Positions 17,458-29,287 of a stretch of 64,000 nucleotides of DNA are shown piece by piece. Numbering within the stretch: position 1 is the first letter of the stretch; every line of letters begins with the position of its first letter. The stretch covers positions 1 to 64,000 of the forward strand of contig NZ_RXNQ01000004.1 in NCBI RefSeq assembly GCF_004138205.1, written 5' to 3'. The translations under genes were made by a program, and so were the position numbers. Below the pieces are notes generated by a model. That model did no database searches. It was not told the origin of the DNA and worked only from the letters and a program-made list of their open reading frames with translations. This DNA is from Pedobacter sp. SYP-B3415 (GTDB taxonomy: Bacteria; Bacteroidota; Bacteroidia; Sphingobacteriales; Sphingobacteriaceae).

Positions 17458-17465
17458 TACCTTTG
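17458..17465 (+). promoter_or_regulatory. Bacteroidota -7 element before hemF
   Basis: TACCTTTG matches the Bacteroidota -7 consensus TAnnTTTG and ends only 3 bp before the hemF ATG at 17469, so the transcript would be leaderless or nearly so. No clear TTTG -33 box sits at the ideal distance. Confidence 0.45.
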
Positions 17466-17468
17466 AGT

Positions 17469-18362
17469 ATGTTTAAAGAGAACGTCGATCAGATATACCG
17501 CAAGATACAAGACGAAATTTGCCTCGGTCTGGAACTCGCCGATGGCCAGGGAAAATTTGAAGAAGAATTGTGGAGCCGCGAGGGGGGAGGCGGTGGCCGC
17601 ACGCGCATTCTTCAGGGCGGAAACATCATAGAAAAAGGCGGTGTAAATTTTTCCGCCGTTCACGGGAAGCTGCCCGAATCCGTTAAAAAGGCATTCAAAG
17701 TCGACGCGGAAGACTTTTTTGCAACTGGCGTTTCAATCGTAATTCACCCGTCACATCCGCTGGTACCGATCATTCATATGAACATCCGTTATTTTGAGAT
17801 GGACGAAAATACGCGCTGGTTTGGTGGCGGAATTGATCTGACACCGCATTATGTGTTCGAGAACGATGCACGGTTTTTCCATCATCAGCTGCGCAACACC
17901 TGTGATGCGTATCACCAGACATTTTATCAGCGTTTTAAAACACAAGCTGATGATTATTTCTATATAAGGCACCGAGAAGAAACACGCGGGGTCGGCGGAA
18001 TATTTTATGACCGCCTCAAACCTGAAAATACCGGGCTTGACTGGGACCAGATCCTGAACTTTTCGGTCGATGTTGGCCGGACGTTTTTACCTGTATACAC
18101 AGAGTTGATTGACAGGAACCGCGACAAGGAATTTACAGAGCAGCAAAAACAGTGGCAGTATCTCCGGCGCAGCCGCTATGTTGAGTTTAACCTGGTTTAC
18201 GATTCGGGCACAAAATTCGGCCTTGAAACCAATGGCCGGATCGAATCAATTCTCATGAGTTTGCCACCACAGGCTAACTGGGCATATAATTACCAACCGA
18301 CTGAAAATTCTGAAGAAGCAAAAACCCTGGAATTCCTGAAAAAAGGAATCGATTGGATTTGA
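17469..18362 (+). CDS. hemF: Oxygen-dependent coproporphyrinogen III oxidase
   Basis: This 297-residue protein begins at MFKENVDQIY. Family blocks are WSREGGGGGRTRIL, GVSIVIHPSHP, MNIRYFE, WFGGGIDLTPHYVF, GVGGIFYD and RYVEFNLVYDSGTKFGL near the C-terminus. The enzyme performs the two oxidative decarboxylations of coproporphyrinogen III to protoporphyrinogen IX in heme synthesis using O2, which points to an aerobic organism. The start at 17469 fits known HemF N-termini better than the upstream ATG at 17451. A terminator follows. Confidence 0.96.
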   Translation: MFKENVDQIYRKIQDEICLGLELADGQGKFEEELWSREGGGGGRTRILQGGNIIEKGGVNFSAVHGKLPESVKKAFKVDAEDFFATGVSIVIHPSHPLVPIIHMNIRYFEMDENTRWFGGGIDLTPHYVFENDARFFHHQLRNTCDAYHQTFYQRFKTQADDYFYIRHREETRGVGGIFYDRLKPENTGLDWDQILNFSVDVGRTFLPVYTELIDRNRDKEFTEQQKQWQYLRRSRYVEFNLVYDSGTKFGLETNGRIESILMSLPPQANWAYNYQPTENSEEAKTLEFLKKGIDWI

Positions 18363-18442
18363 TGCAGAATACACATCACTTAAGTAAGTTGCCGTCAGTA
18401 CGTAAACTTAAATTCGTTAGAAGCTGCGATGCATTACATTCG

Positions 18443-18467
18443 AGCCTGGAGATTTCCAGGCTTTTTT
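18443..18467 (+). terminator. Rho-independent terminator after hemF
   Basis: Stem AGCCTGGA / TCCAGGCT with loop GATT and a T run. The following 18468-19132 holds no gene that I recognise. Confidence 0.88.
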
Positions 18468-19132
18468 AATGGACCAGGCAGCAATAAGCGAGTTCTTATG
18501 ATTACTAAGCTCACGTATCATCTTTAGGAAAAAATGCATATAAATGTCCTATAATTAATATTATGTTAAGGTAACTGTTTCAAGCCAGGCACTCTTTCAA
18601 AAATGTGCTAAAGATTATTCTTCCCTGCGGTGATGCCAGACTAATGGGAATCTATGCTATGGAGATCAATTGTAAAGCATATATGCTATCTGAATAGATT
18701 ACATTCAAATTTACAGCTGCATGAATATTACAGCTCATCATGAACGACTGAAGCGGTACGCAGCGACTACGCTTAAATGGCGATCAAATAATTTTGCATG
18801 CCCTAAAATTTCTGTTCTGATATCAGGGAAAAATCTTGGCAATGGTAAAGCTATAAAGTTTACTTGCAGCTTCGTAGATGCTCAGCTTTCGGCGTCTTTT
18901 TCCCGAAAATTTAGTTCGCCTTTTGTTGCTGCCGCTATCCTAGAGATGGTATGAATCGAAGCGCCGAAACTTACAAACCGTTCATACCAATGCGATCTGT
19001 AACCAGATTAATTGGGTTAAACCTTACCCCCCTTCTCAAACAGAAAGTCCCCTCCGTCTTCAATCACGTTGTAATCAAGCGAGGCTGTTGTTTTCCGGGA
19101 CCTGCCGCAGTGCGGGTTTCCCGTCCGCCGAA

Positions 19133-20278
19133 CTAGAGCTCCTGCAGTTTCTGCTTCAGCTCCTGAACCTTATCCAGACTGTTCTTTCGCGAATAAATTT
19201 CAATTAACAGCTGAATGGTCTGCCGGTCATTCGGATTCACCTCATGTGCATGCATCAGCGAAAGCTGTGCCCGGTTAATCAGTGAATTGAACTGTTCAAT
19301 GTTCTTGTTTGTGCCTTTGATCGTTTCATTGGCGCTATTGATGTACGCCAGACCAAGTTGGTATAAGGCATCAAAATAGTTCTGGTCCAGATCAATGGCT
19401 TTGTTATAAGCAAGCTGTGCTGTCTGATTATTGTTGCGTGTGGTTTGCTGTAAATAACCGTAGAGATAATACAGCAGCTTGCTGCTCTTTTCGACTTTCA
19501 ACGTTGCATCAATCACCGAGGTGGCCTTTTCAAACTTCGAGTTGTCAAGCAGCAGGTTGATGTAATCGTTATTTAAGAATGTGTTGAAAGGATTTACGCT
19601 GATGCCTTTTTCCAGGACGCGGACTGCGTCTTCCGGGAGGAACTTAGCCGAGTAAATGTAAGCCATGTTCTGGTAGACGGCAGGATTCCGAACACCATTA
19701 TCTACACCGCGGTTGAAATAAACCAGCGCGTCATCATAATTTTTAAGATTTTGTGCTGCAATGGCGGCATTCACGGCCAGTGCAGTATCTTTCGGCAGAA
19801 AATCACTCACGGTGCGCAGCTCATCAAAGGCTGTTTTAAAATCGTTTTCCCTGAACGCCTTGTTACCAAGATCCTGCCTCTTGATATAGATATTGTGGAC
19901 TGAAGCGGCGATCATACCCGAATTATCCTGATACCGGTCCAGGCGTTTTGCTGAGTCTATCGCTGCCTGTGCCATCTTGAAGTGGCGGTCGGCATTTGAC
20001 TCGTCTTTATCCAGAATAGCGACATAAGATGCCAGGTAGGCCTTTATGGCCCATGTTTCGGGATATTTTTTTGTCTTCCTGTCCTGGCTTGCGTTCTCGC
20101 TTGCCTTGATCCCTTCGCCCAGGATGCCCAGTTGTGTTTTCTCATCAGCCTTGTTCGATATGGCTGCCTGTAACTTGCCGACTGCATTTTTTGCAATGAG
20201 CAGCTGCGTGGTCTGTGCCGCAGCCTGAATGGAAACGGCAAGTGAGAACAAAACTAAAAAGTATCGGGTATATTTCAT
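19133..20278 (-). CDS. Exported tetratricopeptide-repeat protein
   Basis: This 381-residue protein starts at MKYTRYFLVLFSLAVSIQAAAQ (signal peptide), chosen over an upstream ATG at 20344 that would add 22 non-signal residues before it. The rest is helical TPR-like repeats, for example ALVYFNRGVDNGVRNPAVYQ and AQLAYNKAIDLDQNYFDALY. It is a paralogue of the next upstream gene (shared AKN...KLQAA and ...KT...PETWAIKAYLAS patterns). It is likely a periplasmic scaffold, with no specific role assignable. A terminator between the two genes suggests separate transcription. Confidence 0.88.
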   Translation of the reverse strand: MKYTRYFLVLFSLAVSIQAAAQTTQLLIAKNAVGKLQAAISNKADEKTQLGILGEGIKASENASQDRKTKKYPETWAIKAYLASYVAILDKDESNADRHFKMAQAAIDSAKRLDRYQDNSGMIAASVHNIYIKRQDLGNKAFRENDFKTAFDELRTVSDFLPKDTALAVNAAIAAQNLKNYDDALVYFNRGVDNGVRNPAVYQNMAYIYSAKFLPEDAVRVLEKGISVNPFNTFLNNDYINLLLDNSKFEKATSVIDATLKVEKSSKLLYYLYGYLQQTTRNNNQTAQLAYNKAIDLDQNYFDALYQLGLAYINSANETIKGTNKNIEQFNSLINRAQLSLMHAHEVNPNDRQTIQLLIEIYSRKNSLDKVQELKQKLQEL

Positions 20279-20348
20279 AGGTAGCGCAGTTTTCAATGTC
20301 TTGGACCGGAGCCCTGGACCCAGTGTCCGGGTGTGTGCAAACAAATTT

Positions 20349-20382
20349 AAAAAAAAAGAGGGACAAGCAAAATGTCCCTCTC
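20349..20382 (-). terminator. Rho-independent terminator after the first TPR gene
   Basis: On the minus strand GAGGGACA pairs with TGTCCCTC across a 7-nt loop, followed by nine Ts. It ends the gyrA-TPR transcript. Confidence 0.88.
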
Positions 20383-20403
20383 TCCTTTTACCTTGCCGGC
20401 AGG

Positions 20404-21495
20404 TTAGTTTGCTGGCAATGCTTCTATTTGTTTCTTTACCGCTTCATAGTTAGCGTTATCACTCTTAAAGCCATAGATCTGTTTTAGGCTCTCGAGTGCC
20501 GAACGGTTTTTTGGATCCAGCTCGGCCGCTTTTTTATAGTGCGGAAGTGCCTGGTCGATCAGTCCGCTCAGCTTTTTATCTGCTGCAGCAAGTTCCTTTG
20601 TCTTTTTCGGATCAAGCTTGTTTTTCGCAGCCTGAGCAGCAAGTGCCTGTTTGTAATAAACATCGCCCTTCAGATAATGATATGTTGAGTTGTTCGGCTC
20701 TTTAGCCAGCAGCTTGTCAATCATTTCTTCAGACTTGGCAATATCACCCTTGTCGATATAATATTGCGTTTCTACCTGAACAAAATAGTCCTCTGCCGGG
20801 TACTTTGCAGCGGCTTCTTTAGCTAAGGCAACGGCGGCAGCGGTATCTTTCAACTGGCTCATGTTGATGTTAACCATCTCGGTATAGATATCTTTAGCTT
20901 CTTTTGTGCCGAATGCAACATATTTTTTGAAGCTGCTCAGCGCCGCAGGGTAATCTTTGGCCATATTCGCCATAACACCTGCGTTCATAAACATGGCCGT
21001 ATCTTTCGGATTTTTAGTTGCAATTTCCTCAAAATACTTCTGTGCGTTCTTATAGTCTTTCTTGTTATAAGCTGCATATGCACGCACTTTCATTGCATTC
21101 TGAATGTTCATCTCAGCAGTCTGAATAGCGTCTTTTTCTGCATTCTTCGTATCAAGCTCTTTTGTTTTTGCTACGGCATCTTCAGCAACTTTCTGGAAGG
21201 AAAGCGAATTCTCAGCATTCACCGTGTCCATTACAGCAATTGCCGAGGCAAAAAGCGCCTTATGCGACCACGCATCAGGAGCAGTTTTTGTTTTCTCATG
21301 CACACTGGCCGCTTCTGCGTGTTTCAGGCCTTCCTTCAGGTCATTCAGCTTTTTGTCAAGAGCAACCGCGTTGTTATTCGCAGAAATCTGGAACAGGTTC
21401 CAGGAGTTTTTTGCCTGCGTAATTTCACTTTTCTGTGCAAATGCCAGACTGGTTGTCCCCGCCAGCAATATGGTTAAAAGTGTTTTGTTCATCAT
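20404..21495 (-). CDS. Exported tetratricopeptide-repeat protein downstream of gyrA
   Basis: This 363-residue protein has a signal peptide (MMNKTLLTILLAGTTSLAFAQ). TPR-like repeats follow, e.g. YAAYNKKDYKNAQKYFEEIA, MAKDYPAALSSFKKYVAFG, and LPHYKKAAELDPKNRSALES near the end. It lies 31 bp after gyrA on the same strand and probably shares its transcript. Its paralogue follows downstream. This gyrA-TPR pairing is common in Bacteroidota as far as I recall; the function is unknown. Confidence 0.9.
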   Translation of the reverse strand: MMNKTLLTILLAGTTSLAFAQKSEITQAKNSWNLFQISANNNAVALDKKLNDLKEGLKHAEAASVHEKTKTAPDAWSHKALFASAIAVMDTVNAENSLSFQKVAEDAVAKTKELDTKNAEKDAIQTAEMNIQNAMKVRAYAAYNKKDYKNAQKYFEEIATKNPKDTAMFMNAGVMANMAKDYPAALSSFKKYVAFGTKEAKDIYTEMVNINMSQLKDTAAAVALAKEAAAKYPAEDYFVQVETQYYIDKGDIAKSEEMIDKLLAKEPNNSTYHYLKGDVYYKQALAAQAAKNKLDPKKTKELAAADKKLSGLIDQALPHYKKAAELDPKNRSALESLKQIYGFKSDNANYEAVKKQIEALPAN

Positions 21496-21526
21496 GGTAT
21501 TTTATTTTATGATATGAATTTGCAAA

Positions 21527-24130
21527 TTATTCTTCAGTTGGCTCGTCTGTATCGGCAATTTCGTCATTATTTTCAGCATTGCCGGCTTCGTCGGCCTGAT
21601 TTATTTCTGAGGCAGGTGTTTCGCCTCCGGCCGCAGCCTCGGGGTTTACCACACCGGTCTCTTCGGCCGGCTCATCTTCGTGCTCAATTTTGGCAACAGA
21701 TGCAATCTCGTCATCACCTTTAAAGGTAATTAACCGTACGCCCTGTGTAGCCCGGCCCATTACACGCAGTTCGCTAACTGCAATACGGATCACAATGCCA
21801 GACCGGTTAATGATCATCAGATCTTCTGCATCAGTTACATCCTTAATGGCAACCAGTTCGCCGGTCTTGTCTGTAACGTTAATGGTTTTAACACCTTTAC
21901 CGCCCCTGTTTGTAACGCGATAATCTTCAATATCTGTACGTTTACCGTAACCTTTTTCTGAAACAACCAGCACAGTTACGTCCGGACTATTCACAGCAAT
22001 CATGCCAATCACCTCATCTTTTTCATGCGCAAGCGTTACACCGCGTACGCCTGTAGCCGTACGGCCCATTGGTCTGACCGTTGCCTCATTGAAGCGGATG
22101 GCACGGCCTGAACGCAGCGCCATCACAATCTCACTTGCGCCGTCTGTAAGACAAGCTTCAAGCAGCTGATCACCTTCATTGATATTAATTGCATTAATAC
22201 CATTCACACGCGGCCTTGAATAGGCCTCAAGTGATGTCTTTTTAATCGTTCCCTGGCGCGTACACATAATAATGTAGTTGTTTTCCAGGTACTCCTGATC
22301 TTTGAGGTTTTTAACTTTGATATATGCCTTGATCTTTTCTTCTTTCGGAATATTGATAATATTCTGAATGGCCCTGCCGCGGCTTGTGCGGTTTCCTTCA
22401 GGAATTTCGTATACCCGCAGCCAGAAACACCTTCCGGCCTCGGTAAAGAACAGCATATAGTTATGGTTGGTAGCAACGAGCAGGTGTTCAATGAAGTCTT
22501 CGTTTTTCGAAGTCCCTCCTTTGGCGCCCTTGCCTCCCCTGGCCTGCGTACGGTATTCTGTAGCGGGTGTCCTTTTAATATAACCTTCGTGCGAGATGGT
22601 GATAACCACTTCCTCATCTTCGATGAAGTCTTCCATACTCATGTCCTCACCCGAATGCACGATCTGCGTACGGCGTTCATCGCCATATTTTTCGCGCATT
22701 TCGATCAGCTCATCTTTGATGATCTGCATACGCAGCCCTTCATCTGCCAGAACAGACTTCAGATACTCGATGGTCTTCATCAGTTCAGCATACTCTTCCT
22801 TGATCTTGTCTCGTTCCAGACCGGTCAGGCGGCGAAGCGTCATGTCGAGGATGGCACGTGCCTGTATGTCGCTCAGGCCGAATTTTTCCATCAGCCCCTG
22901 GCGCGCATCTTCCGGCGTAGCCGAACTTCTGATGAGCTGAATTACCTCATCAAGATGATCCAGGGCGATCAGCAAACCTTCAAGAATATGGGCACGTTTC
23001 TCTGCCTCTGCCAGCTCATAACGTGTACGGCGAACAATGACTTCGTGGCGGTGCTCTACAAAGTACTTAATCAGGTCTTTAAGGTTGAGCAACTGTGGCC
23101 TGCCTTTTACGAGCGCAATATTATTTACGCTGAAAGAGGTTTGCAGCGCTGTCTGTTTGTACAGGTTATTAAGTACAATTGAAGCGTTTGCGTCGCGTTT
23201 AATCTCATAAACGATCCGGATACCATCTTTATTCGACTCATCCTTGATATTCGAAATGCCTTCGATTTTCTTTTCGCCTACCAGCTCGGCAGTACGCTCG
23301 ATCATCTGCGCTTTGTTTACCTGGTAAGGAATTTCGGTTACGATAATCACCTCGCGGTCGCGGATCGTTTCAATCTCCGCTTTAGCACGCATAACGACTC
23401 TGCCGCGGCCGGTTTCAAACGCCTGCTGCACGCCTGCATAACCATAAATGATACCACCTGTAGGGAAATCGGGCGCTTTGATGAATTTCATCAATTCGGC
23501 AATGGAGATTTCCGTGTTATCTATGTAATTTATGGTTGCGTCAATCGTCTCGCTCAGGTTGTGCGGCGCCATGTTTGTCGCCATACCTACGGCGATGCCG
23601 GATGCTCCGTTTACAAGCAGGTTCGGTATTTTGGCAGGAAGTACGGTTGGCTCCTGCAGCGAGTCGTCAAAGTTGAGCTGGAAATCAACCGTATCCTTAT
23701 TGATATCGGCCAGCATTTCTTCGGCAATCTTCGCAAACCTTGCTTCGGTATAACGCATCGCCGCCGGACTGTCGCCGTCAATGTGGCCAAAGTTACCCTG
23801 CCCGTCAACCATGGGGTAACGAAGACTCCAGTCCTGCGCCATACGAACCATCGTATCATACACAGACGAGTCACCATGCGGGTGGTACTTACCCAGTACC
23901 TCACCAACAATACGCGCTGATTTCTTATGTGGTTTTGTACTTGTTACACCGAGGTCCAGCATGCCGTAAAGCACCCGGCGGTGTACCGGCTTAAGTCCGT
24001 CACGTACATCGGGCAAAGCCCTTGATACGATTACCGACATCGAATAATCGATGTAAGCGGACTTCATTTGTTCTTCTATATTGATCGGGATAATGCGGTC
24101 GTGTTCCTGATTTTCTAGATCTTCTGCCAT
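21527..24130 (-). CDS. gyrA: DNA gyrase subunit A
   Basis: This 867-residue protein has an N-terminal breakage-reunion domain with [24 protein letters not shown] blocks (here [20 protein letters not shown]), the catalytic Tyr in [11 protein letters not shown], and the quinolone-determining region with [17 protein letters not shown]. Ser and Asp are at the usual resistance positions in sensitive form. The C-terminal beta-pinwheel follows, with the GyrA-box-like RGGKGVKTI. An acidic tail (about 50 residues rich in Glu/Asp/Ala) ends the protein. The enzyme introduces negative supercoils with GyrB. Confidence 0.98.
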   Translation of the reverse strand: MAEDLENQEHDRIIPINIEEQMKSAYIDYSMSVIVSRALPDVRDGLKPVHRRVLYGMLDLGVTSTKPHKKSARIVGEVLGKYHPHGDSSVYDTMVRMAQDWSLRYPMVDGQGNFGHIDGDSPAAMRYTEARFAKIAEEMLADINKDTVDFQLNFDDSLQEPTVLPAKIPNLLVNGASGIAVGMATNMAPHNLSETIDATINYIDNTEISIAELMKFIKAPDFPTGGIIYGYAGVQQAFETGRGRVVMRAKAEIETIRDREVIIVTEIPYQVNKAQMIERTAELVGEKKIEGISNIKDESNKDGIRIVYEIKRDANASIVLNNLYKQTALQTSFSVNNIALVKGRPQLLNLKDLIKYFVEHRHEVIVRRTRYELAEAEKRAHILEGLLIALDHLDEVIQLIRSSATPEDARQGLMEKFGLSDIQARAILDMTLRRLTGLERDKIKEEYAELMKTIEYLKSVLADEGLRMQIIKDELIEMREKYGDERRTQIVHSGEDMSMEDFIEDEEVVITISHEGYIKRTPATEYRTQARGGKGAKGGTSKNEDFIEHLLVATNHNYMLFFTEAGRCFWLRVYEIPEGNRTSRGRAIQNIINIPKEEKIKAYIKVKNLKDQEYLENNYIIMCTRQGTIKKTSLEAYSRPRVNGINAININEGDQLLEACLTDGASEIVMALRSGRAIRFNEATVRPMGRTATGVRGVTLAHEKDEVIGMIAVNSPDVTVLVVSEKGYGKRTDIEDYRVTNRGGKGVKTINVTDKTGELVAIKDVTDAEDLMIINRSGIVIRIAVSELRVMGRATQGVRLITFKGDDEIASVAKIEHEDEPAEETGVVNPEAAAGGETPASEINQADEAGNAENNDEIADTDEPTEE

Positions 24131-24339
24131 ATATTGTTTGGTCCCTCAAGGGGAGAATGTTGTAAGGTTTTTATAACCTTGCGAATTTAGCAAATTATTA
24201 CCGTAATGCAGTATTGTTGAAAAATATTACAATAGACTAAGATGAAGTCAAGATCGTCGCTCAGATCGCTTAAAAACATGGTTTTCAGTCAATTTATTTC
24301 GCGCCTGAATGCCCCAATTTTCAAAAACTGAAAAAAGTA

Positions 24340-24370
24340 TTTGCAGCTTGTTCCAGGATGCCTACCTTTG
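24340..24370 (+). promoter_or_regulatory. Promoter of the thiamine operon
   Basis: TTTG at 24340-24343 and TACCTTTG at 24363-24370 are separated by exactly 19 bp, matching the Bacteroidota sigma consensus TTTG-N19-TAnnTTTG. Transcription would begin at about 24376, at the first stem of the riboswitch. Confidence 0.8.
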
Positions 24371-24373
24371 GTT

Positions 24374-24456
24374 CAGACTTTAGGGGTGCCATAGTGCTGA
24401 GATAATACCCTTCGAACCTGACGCAGTTAGTACTGCCGCAGGGAAAAGTAATCTGC
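24374..24456 (+). ncRNA. TPP riboswitch (THI element)
   Basis: Conserved THI-box pieces appear in order: TAGGGGTGCC, GCTGAGATAATACCC, TTCGAACCTGA, GTTAGTACTGCCGCAGGGAA. CAGACTT at the start pairs with AAGTAATCTG at the end to form P1. It controls the thiS-thiH operon by sensing thiamine pyrophosphate. A hairpin GGTATG/CATACC follows at 24461-24478 and may be the expression platform; with no T run it more likely acts on translation or needs another partner. Confidence 0.95.
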
Positions 24457-24516
24457 CAGAGGTATGTTATCTGCATACCTTATGCTGGTCACTCCTGAAG
24501 TTTAAGAACAACAGGA

Positions 24517-26580
<2,064 letters not shown>

Positions 26581-26581
<1 letters not shown>

Positions 26582-27171
26582 TGCTTGTGCTGATGGCTGA
26601 TCCGGAACCCGTGGTACATGAGACCATTCTGCTGAACGACATGTTTGACGCAGGTCTGGCGCATTTCCACCTGCGAAAGCGCGCTTTTACCGCGCGCGAC
26701 ATGCGGAATTATGTCGACAGCATCCGTCCGCATTTCCGGTCCCGTCTGTCGCTGCATCAGCACCATGACCTGGCGGCAGATTTTGGTACAAACCGCCTGC
26801 ACGACAATACAAATGCGCGGCTGGCCAGGCAACAGTTTGATGCAGAAATGATTTATTCCACATCTGTTCATAATCACGAAGAATACAACAGCCTTCCGGC
26901 TGGATACGCATATGCCTTTTTCGGGCCGGTCTTTCCGAGTATTTCCAAGCCGGGTTATGGACCAACCGGGAAACCCGGGGTTTCGCAACACGGCTCGCGG
27001 CGTACCCCGCTGATTGCAATTGGCGGCATCAAAGCCGCGAATTGCCGGGAAGCAGCCGGAGCCGGCTTCGATGGTATTGCGGTGTTAGGGGCTGTTTGGC
27101 GCAGTAGCGATCCGCTCAATGCATTTTTAACGATCAAGGAGACATGGGACAAGCAAGACCGTACGCATTAA
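26581..27171 (+). CDS. ThiE/TenI-like protein (thiazole tautomerase candidate)
   Basis: This 196-residue TIM-barrel protein of the ThiE/TenI superfamily has HFHLRKRAFTARDMRNYV, YSTSVHNHEEY, the loop AFFGPVFPSISKPGYGP and IAIGGIKAANCREAAGAGFDGIAVLG. A second, more canonical ThiE lies downstream, so this copy is more likely TenI, which aromatises the thiazole tautomer. It keeps the phosphate-binding GGI and GIAVLG motifs. It overlaps thiC by 1 bp and thiD by 28 bp. Confidence 0.82.
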
Positions 27172-27899
27172 GTATAGCGGGCTTCGACCCAACCGGCGGA
27201 GCCGGGGTGCTGGCCGATGTCAAAACCTTCGAACAATACCGTTGTATGGGGCTGGCGGCGCTTACTGCAACAACTGTGCAAACCCCGGCTGAAATGCGGT
27301 CGCTGCTTTGGTTCAGCCTCGAAGAGATACTCGCACAGGTGTCGCCGCTATTTGAAACCTGTCAGATTGAAGCCGTTAAGATCGGGATTATACCTGATCT
27401 GCAAACGCTGGATGCACTGCTGACTTCGCTTCACGCTGTGAACAACAGCATAACGATCATCTGGGACCCCGTACTGCAAAGCAGCTCAGGATACAGGCTC
27501 TTTGCTGATGCTGACGGGGAGGCAGTTGAACATGTGCTGAGCCAGATTACTCTTTTAACGCCAAATGCAGATGAAGTTCAGATTCTTGGGCGGCGGGATG
27601 ACCCGTTGAAAGCTGCGGCGCAACTCTCCCTGCACACCGCTGTCTTGCTGAAAGGCGGGCACCTGTCAGAGCGATCCGGAACCGACTTTCTTTTTGCAGG
27701 CGGAAAATTGACCGCCACCTTCCCCCCGGGCCAAACCGGTGTCTGGCCAAAACATGGATCTGGCTGTATCCTGTCTGCGGCTGTTGCCGCTGGTCTTGCC
27801 AACGGGGACGATTTGTTTCAGGCATGCCGGAATGCCAAGTCATACACAGAAAAACGATTGGCCGGTAATGCCGGCCTGCTTGCTTATCACCATGAATAG
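27144..27899 (+). CDS. thiD: Hydroxymethylpyrimidine/phosphomethylpyrimidine kinase
   Basis: This 251-residue ribokinase-fold enzyme has ALSIAGFDPTGGAGVLADVKTF at the N-terminus, AVKIGII, WDPVLQSSSG, LLTPNADEVQIL and the C-terminal anion hole/catalytic block KHGSGCILSAAVAAGLANG (Cys in the GSGC motif is typical of ThiD). It phosphorylates HMP-P to HMP-PP. It overlaps both neighbours, so it is embedded in the operon. Confidence 0.95.
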   Translation: MGQARPYALSIAGFDPTGGAGVLADVKTFEQYRCMGLAALTATTVQTPAEMRSLLWFSLEEILAQVSPLFETCQIEAVKIGIIPDLQTLDALLTSLHAVNNSITIIWDPVLQSSSGYRLFADADGEAVEHVLSQITLLTPNADEVQILGRRDDPLKAAAQLSLHTAVLLKGGHLSERSGTDFLFAGGKLTATFPPGQTGVWPKHGSGCILSAAVAAGLANGDDLFQACRNAKSYTEKRLAGNAGLLAYHHE

Positions 27900-28524
27900 A
27901 GTACAATACATATCGCAGGGGCAGGATAACCAGATGCAGATCCGACTCATCAGCGAAGTGCTCGATGCGGGCTGCACATGGATCCAGCTGCGACATAAAC
28001 AGGCCCCGCTCCCTGAACTACGCGAGTTGGCAGCTGTGGTTGCAGTACGCTGTGCCCGGTACAAAGCCACTTTTATTATCAACGACTACCCTGAACTTGC
28101 CCTCGAGGTTGGTGCATCGGGCGTGCACCTCGGCCTGAATGATACGCCGGTTTGCGAAGCCAGGGCGTTGCTTGGCAACGACAAGATTATCGGCGGAACA
28201 GCAAACACCATAGAAGATATCAGGCAACGCATAACCGAAGGCTGTGATTATATCGGCCTTGGGCCATTTGCTTTCACGCCGACAAAAGAAAAGCTGAGTC
28301 CGATACTTGGTCTGCGCGGTTACAAAACAATTTTTGAGCAACTCAGCCTCGAGGAAAAAGTTACACCAATCTATGCGATCGGCGGCATTACCCTGTCTGA
28401 TGTCCCTGCCCTGGCAACGACAGGTCTCAGCGGAATAGCTGTATCTGGGATGCTCAGTGTTTCATTAAATAAGCATTTGACGCTTAAACAATTAAATGAA
28501 TCTTTTTTATGTCAAACTTTATAA
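27892..28524 (+). CDS. thiE: Thiamine-phosphate synthase
   Basis: The start at 27892 ([10 protein letters not shown]) overlaps the thiD stop. The 210-residue enzyme joins HMP-PP and thiazole phosphate. Motifs are [61 protein letters not shown] and the phosphate loop YAIGGIT...GIAVSG. A longer frame from 27739 lies inside thiD and is not used. It overlaps thiG by 16 bp. Confidence 0.94.
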   Translation: MNRVQYISQGQDNQMQIRLISEVLDAGCTWIQLRHKQAPLPELRELAAVVAVRCARYKATFIINDYPELALEVGASGVHLGLNDTPVCEARALLGNDKIIGGTANTIEDIRQRITEGCDYIGLGPFAFTPTKEKLSPILGLRGYKTIFEQLSLEEKVTPIYAIGGITLSDVPALATTGLSGIAVSGMLSVSLNKHLTLKQLNESFLCQTL

Positions 28525-29276
28525 TAGCGGATAAGTCCTTTTCTTCGAGGCTTTTTCTTGGAACGGGTAAATTCGGCAGCCCGGCTCAAATGGAGCAGGC
28601 GGTGCTTGCTTCGGGATCTGAGCTTGTCACCGTTGCACTCAAACGGGTAGAGCCAGGAGAAAATGACACACTGACCAGCCGGTTGAAGCATCCCGGAATA
28701 CATTTGCTGCCCAACACTTCCGGCGCCCGCAATGCCCGGGAAGCGGTGTTTGCGGCGCAGCTTGCCCGTGAGGCGCTTGAAACGAACTGGCTGAAGCTGG
28801 AAATTCATCCAGATCCGAAGTACCTGATGCCCGATGCATTGGAAACGCTGAAGGCCACTGAGGAGCTGGCAAAGCTTGGTTTTGTTGTTTTACCTTACAT
28901 CCATGCCGACCCGGTCTTGTGCAAGCAGCTGGAGCAGGCCGGAACTGCTGCCGTTATGCCTCTGGGAGCTCCTATCGGTACCAATAAAGGTCTTAAAACG
29001 ATCGATTTTCTTGAGATTATCATTGAGCAAAGCCGGGTACCGGTGGTGATTGATGCGGGAATAGGCTCCCCGGCCGACGCTGCGCAGGCTATGGAAATAG
29101 GCGCTGACGCGGTGCTTGTAAACACAGCAATTGCGGCAAGCGGAGACCCCGGTAAGATGGCCGCTGCCTTTCGCCTTGCGGTTGAGGCCGGAAGAATGGC
29201 ATTTGAGGCGCGGTTGGCTACTGTGCGCCGGTCGGCCGAAGCGAGCAGCCCGCTGACAGCATTTTTAAACGACTAA
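28509..29276 (+). CDS. thiG: Thiazole synthase
   Basis: This 255-residue (beta/alpha)8 enzyme has [34 protein letters not shown], the Schiff-base Lys in [29 protein letters not shown] and [30 protein letters not shown]. It condenses DXP, ThiS thiocarboxylate and dehydroglycine to the thiazole. It forms a complex with ThiH, encoded directly downstream. Confidence 0.97.
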   Translation: MSNFIIADKSFSSRLFLGTGKFGSPAQMEQAVLASGSELVTVALKRVEPGENDTLTSRLKHPGIHLLPNTSGARNAREAVFAAQLAREALETNWLKLEIHPDPKYLMPDALETLKATEELAKLGFVVLPYIHADPVLCKQLEQAGTAAVMPLGAPIGTNKGLKTIDFLEIIIEQSRVPVVIDAGIGSPADAAQAMEIGADAVLVNTAIAASGDPGKMAAAFRLAVEAGRMAFEARLATVRRSAEASSPLTAFLND

Positions 29277-29287
29277 AACGATTCAGA

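Noticed and set aside
18721..19136. Two small open frames between hemF and the TPR gene
   Set aside because: No homology, no signal peptide, no ribosome-binding or promoter context; codon use does not resemble the neighbours.
22463..23182. 239-residue plus-strand frame inside gyrA
   Set aside because: Antisense shadow of gyrA; the composition (rich in Phe and His) is what the opposite strand of conserved coding sequence gives.
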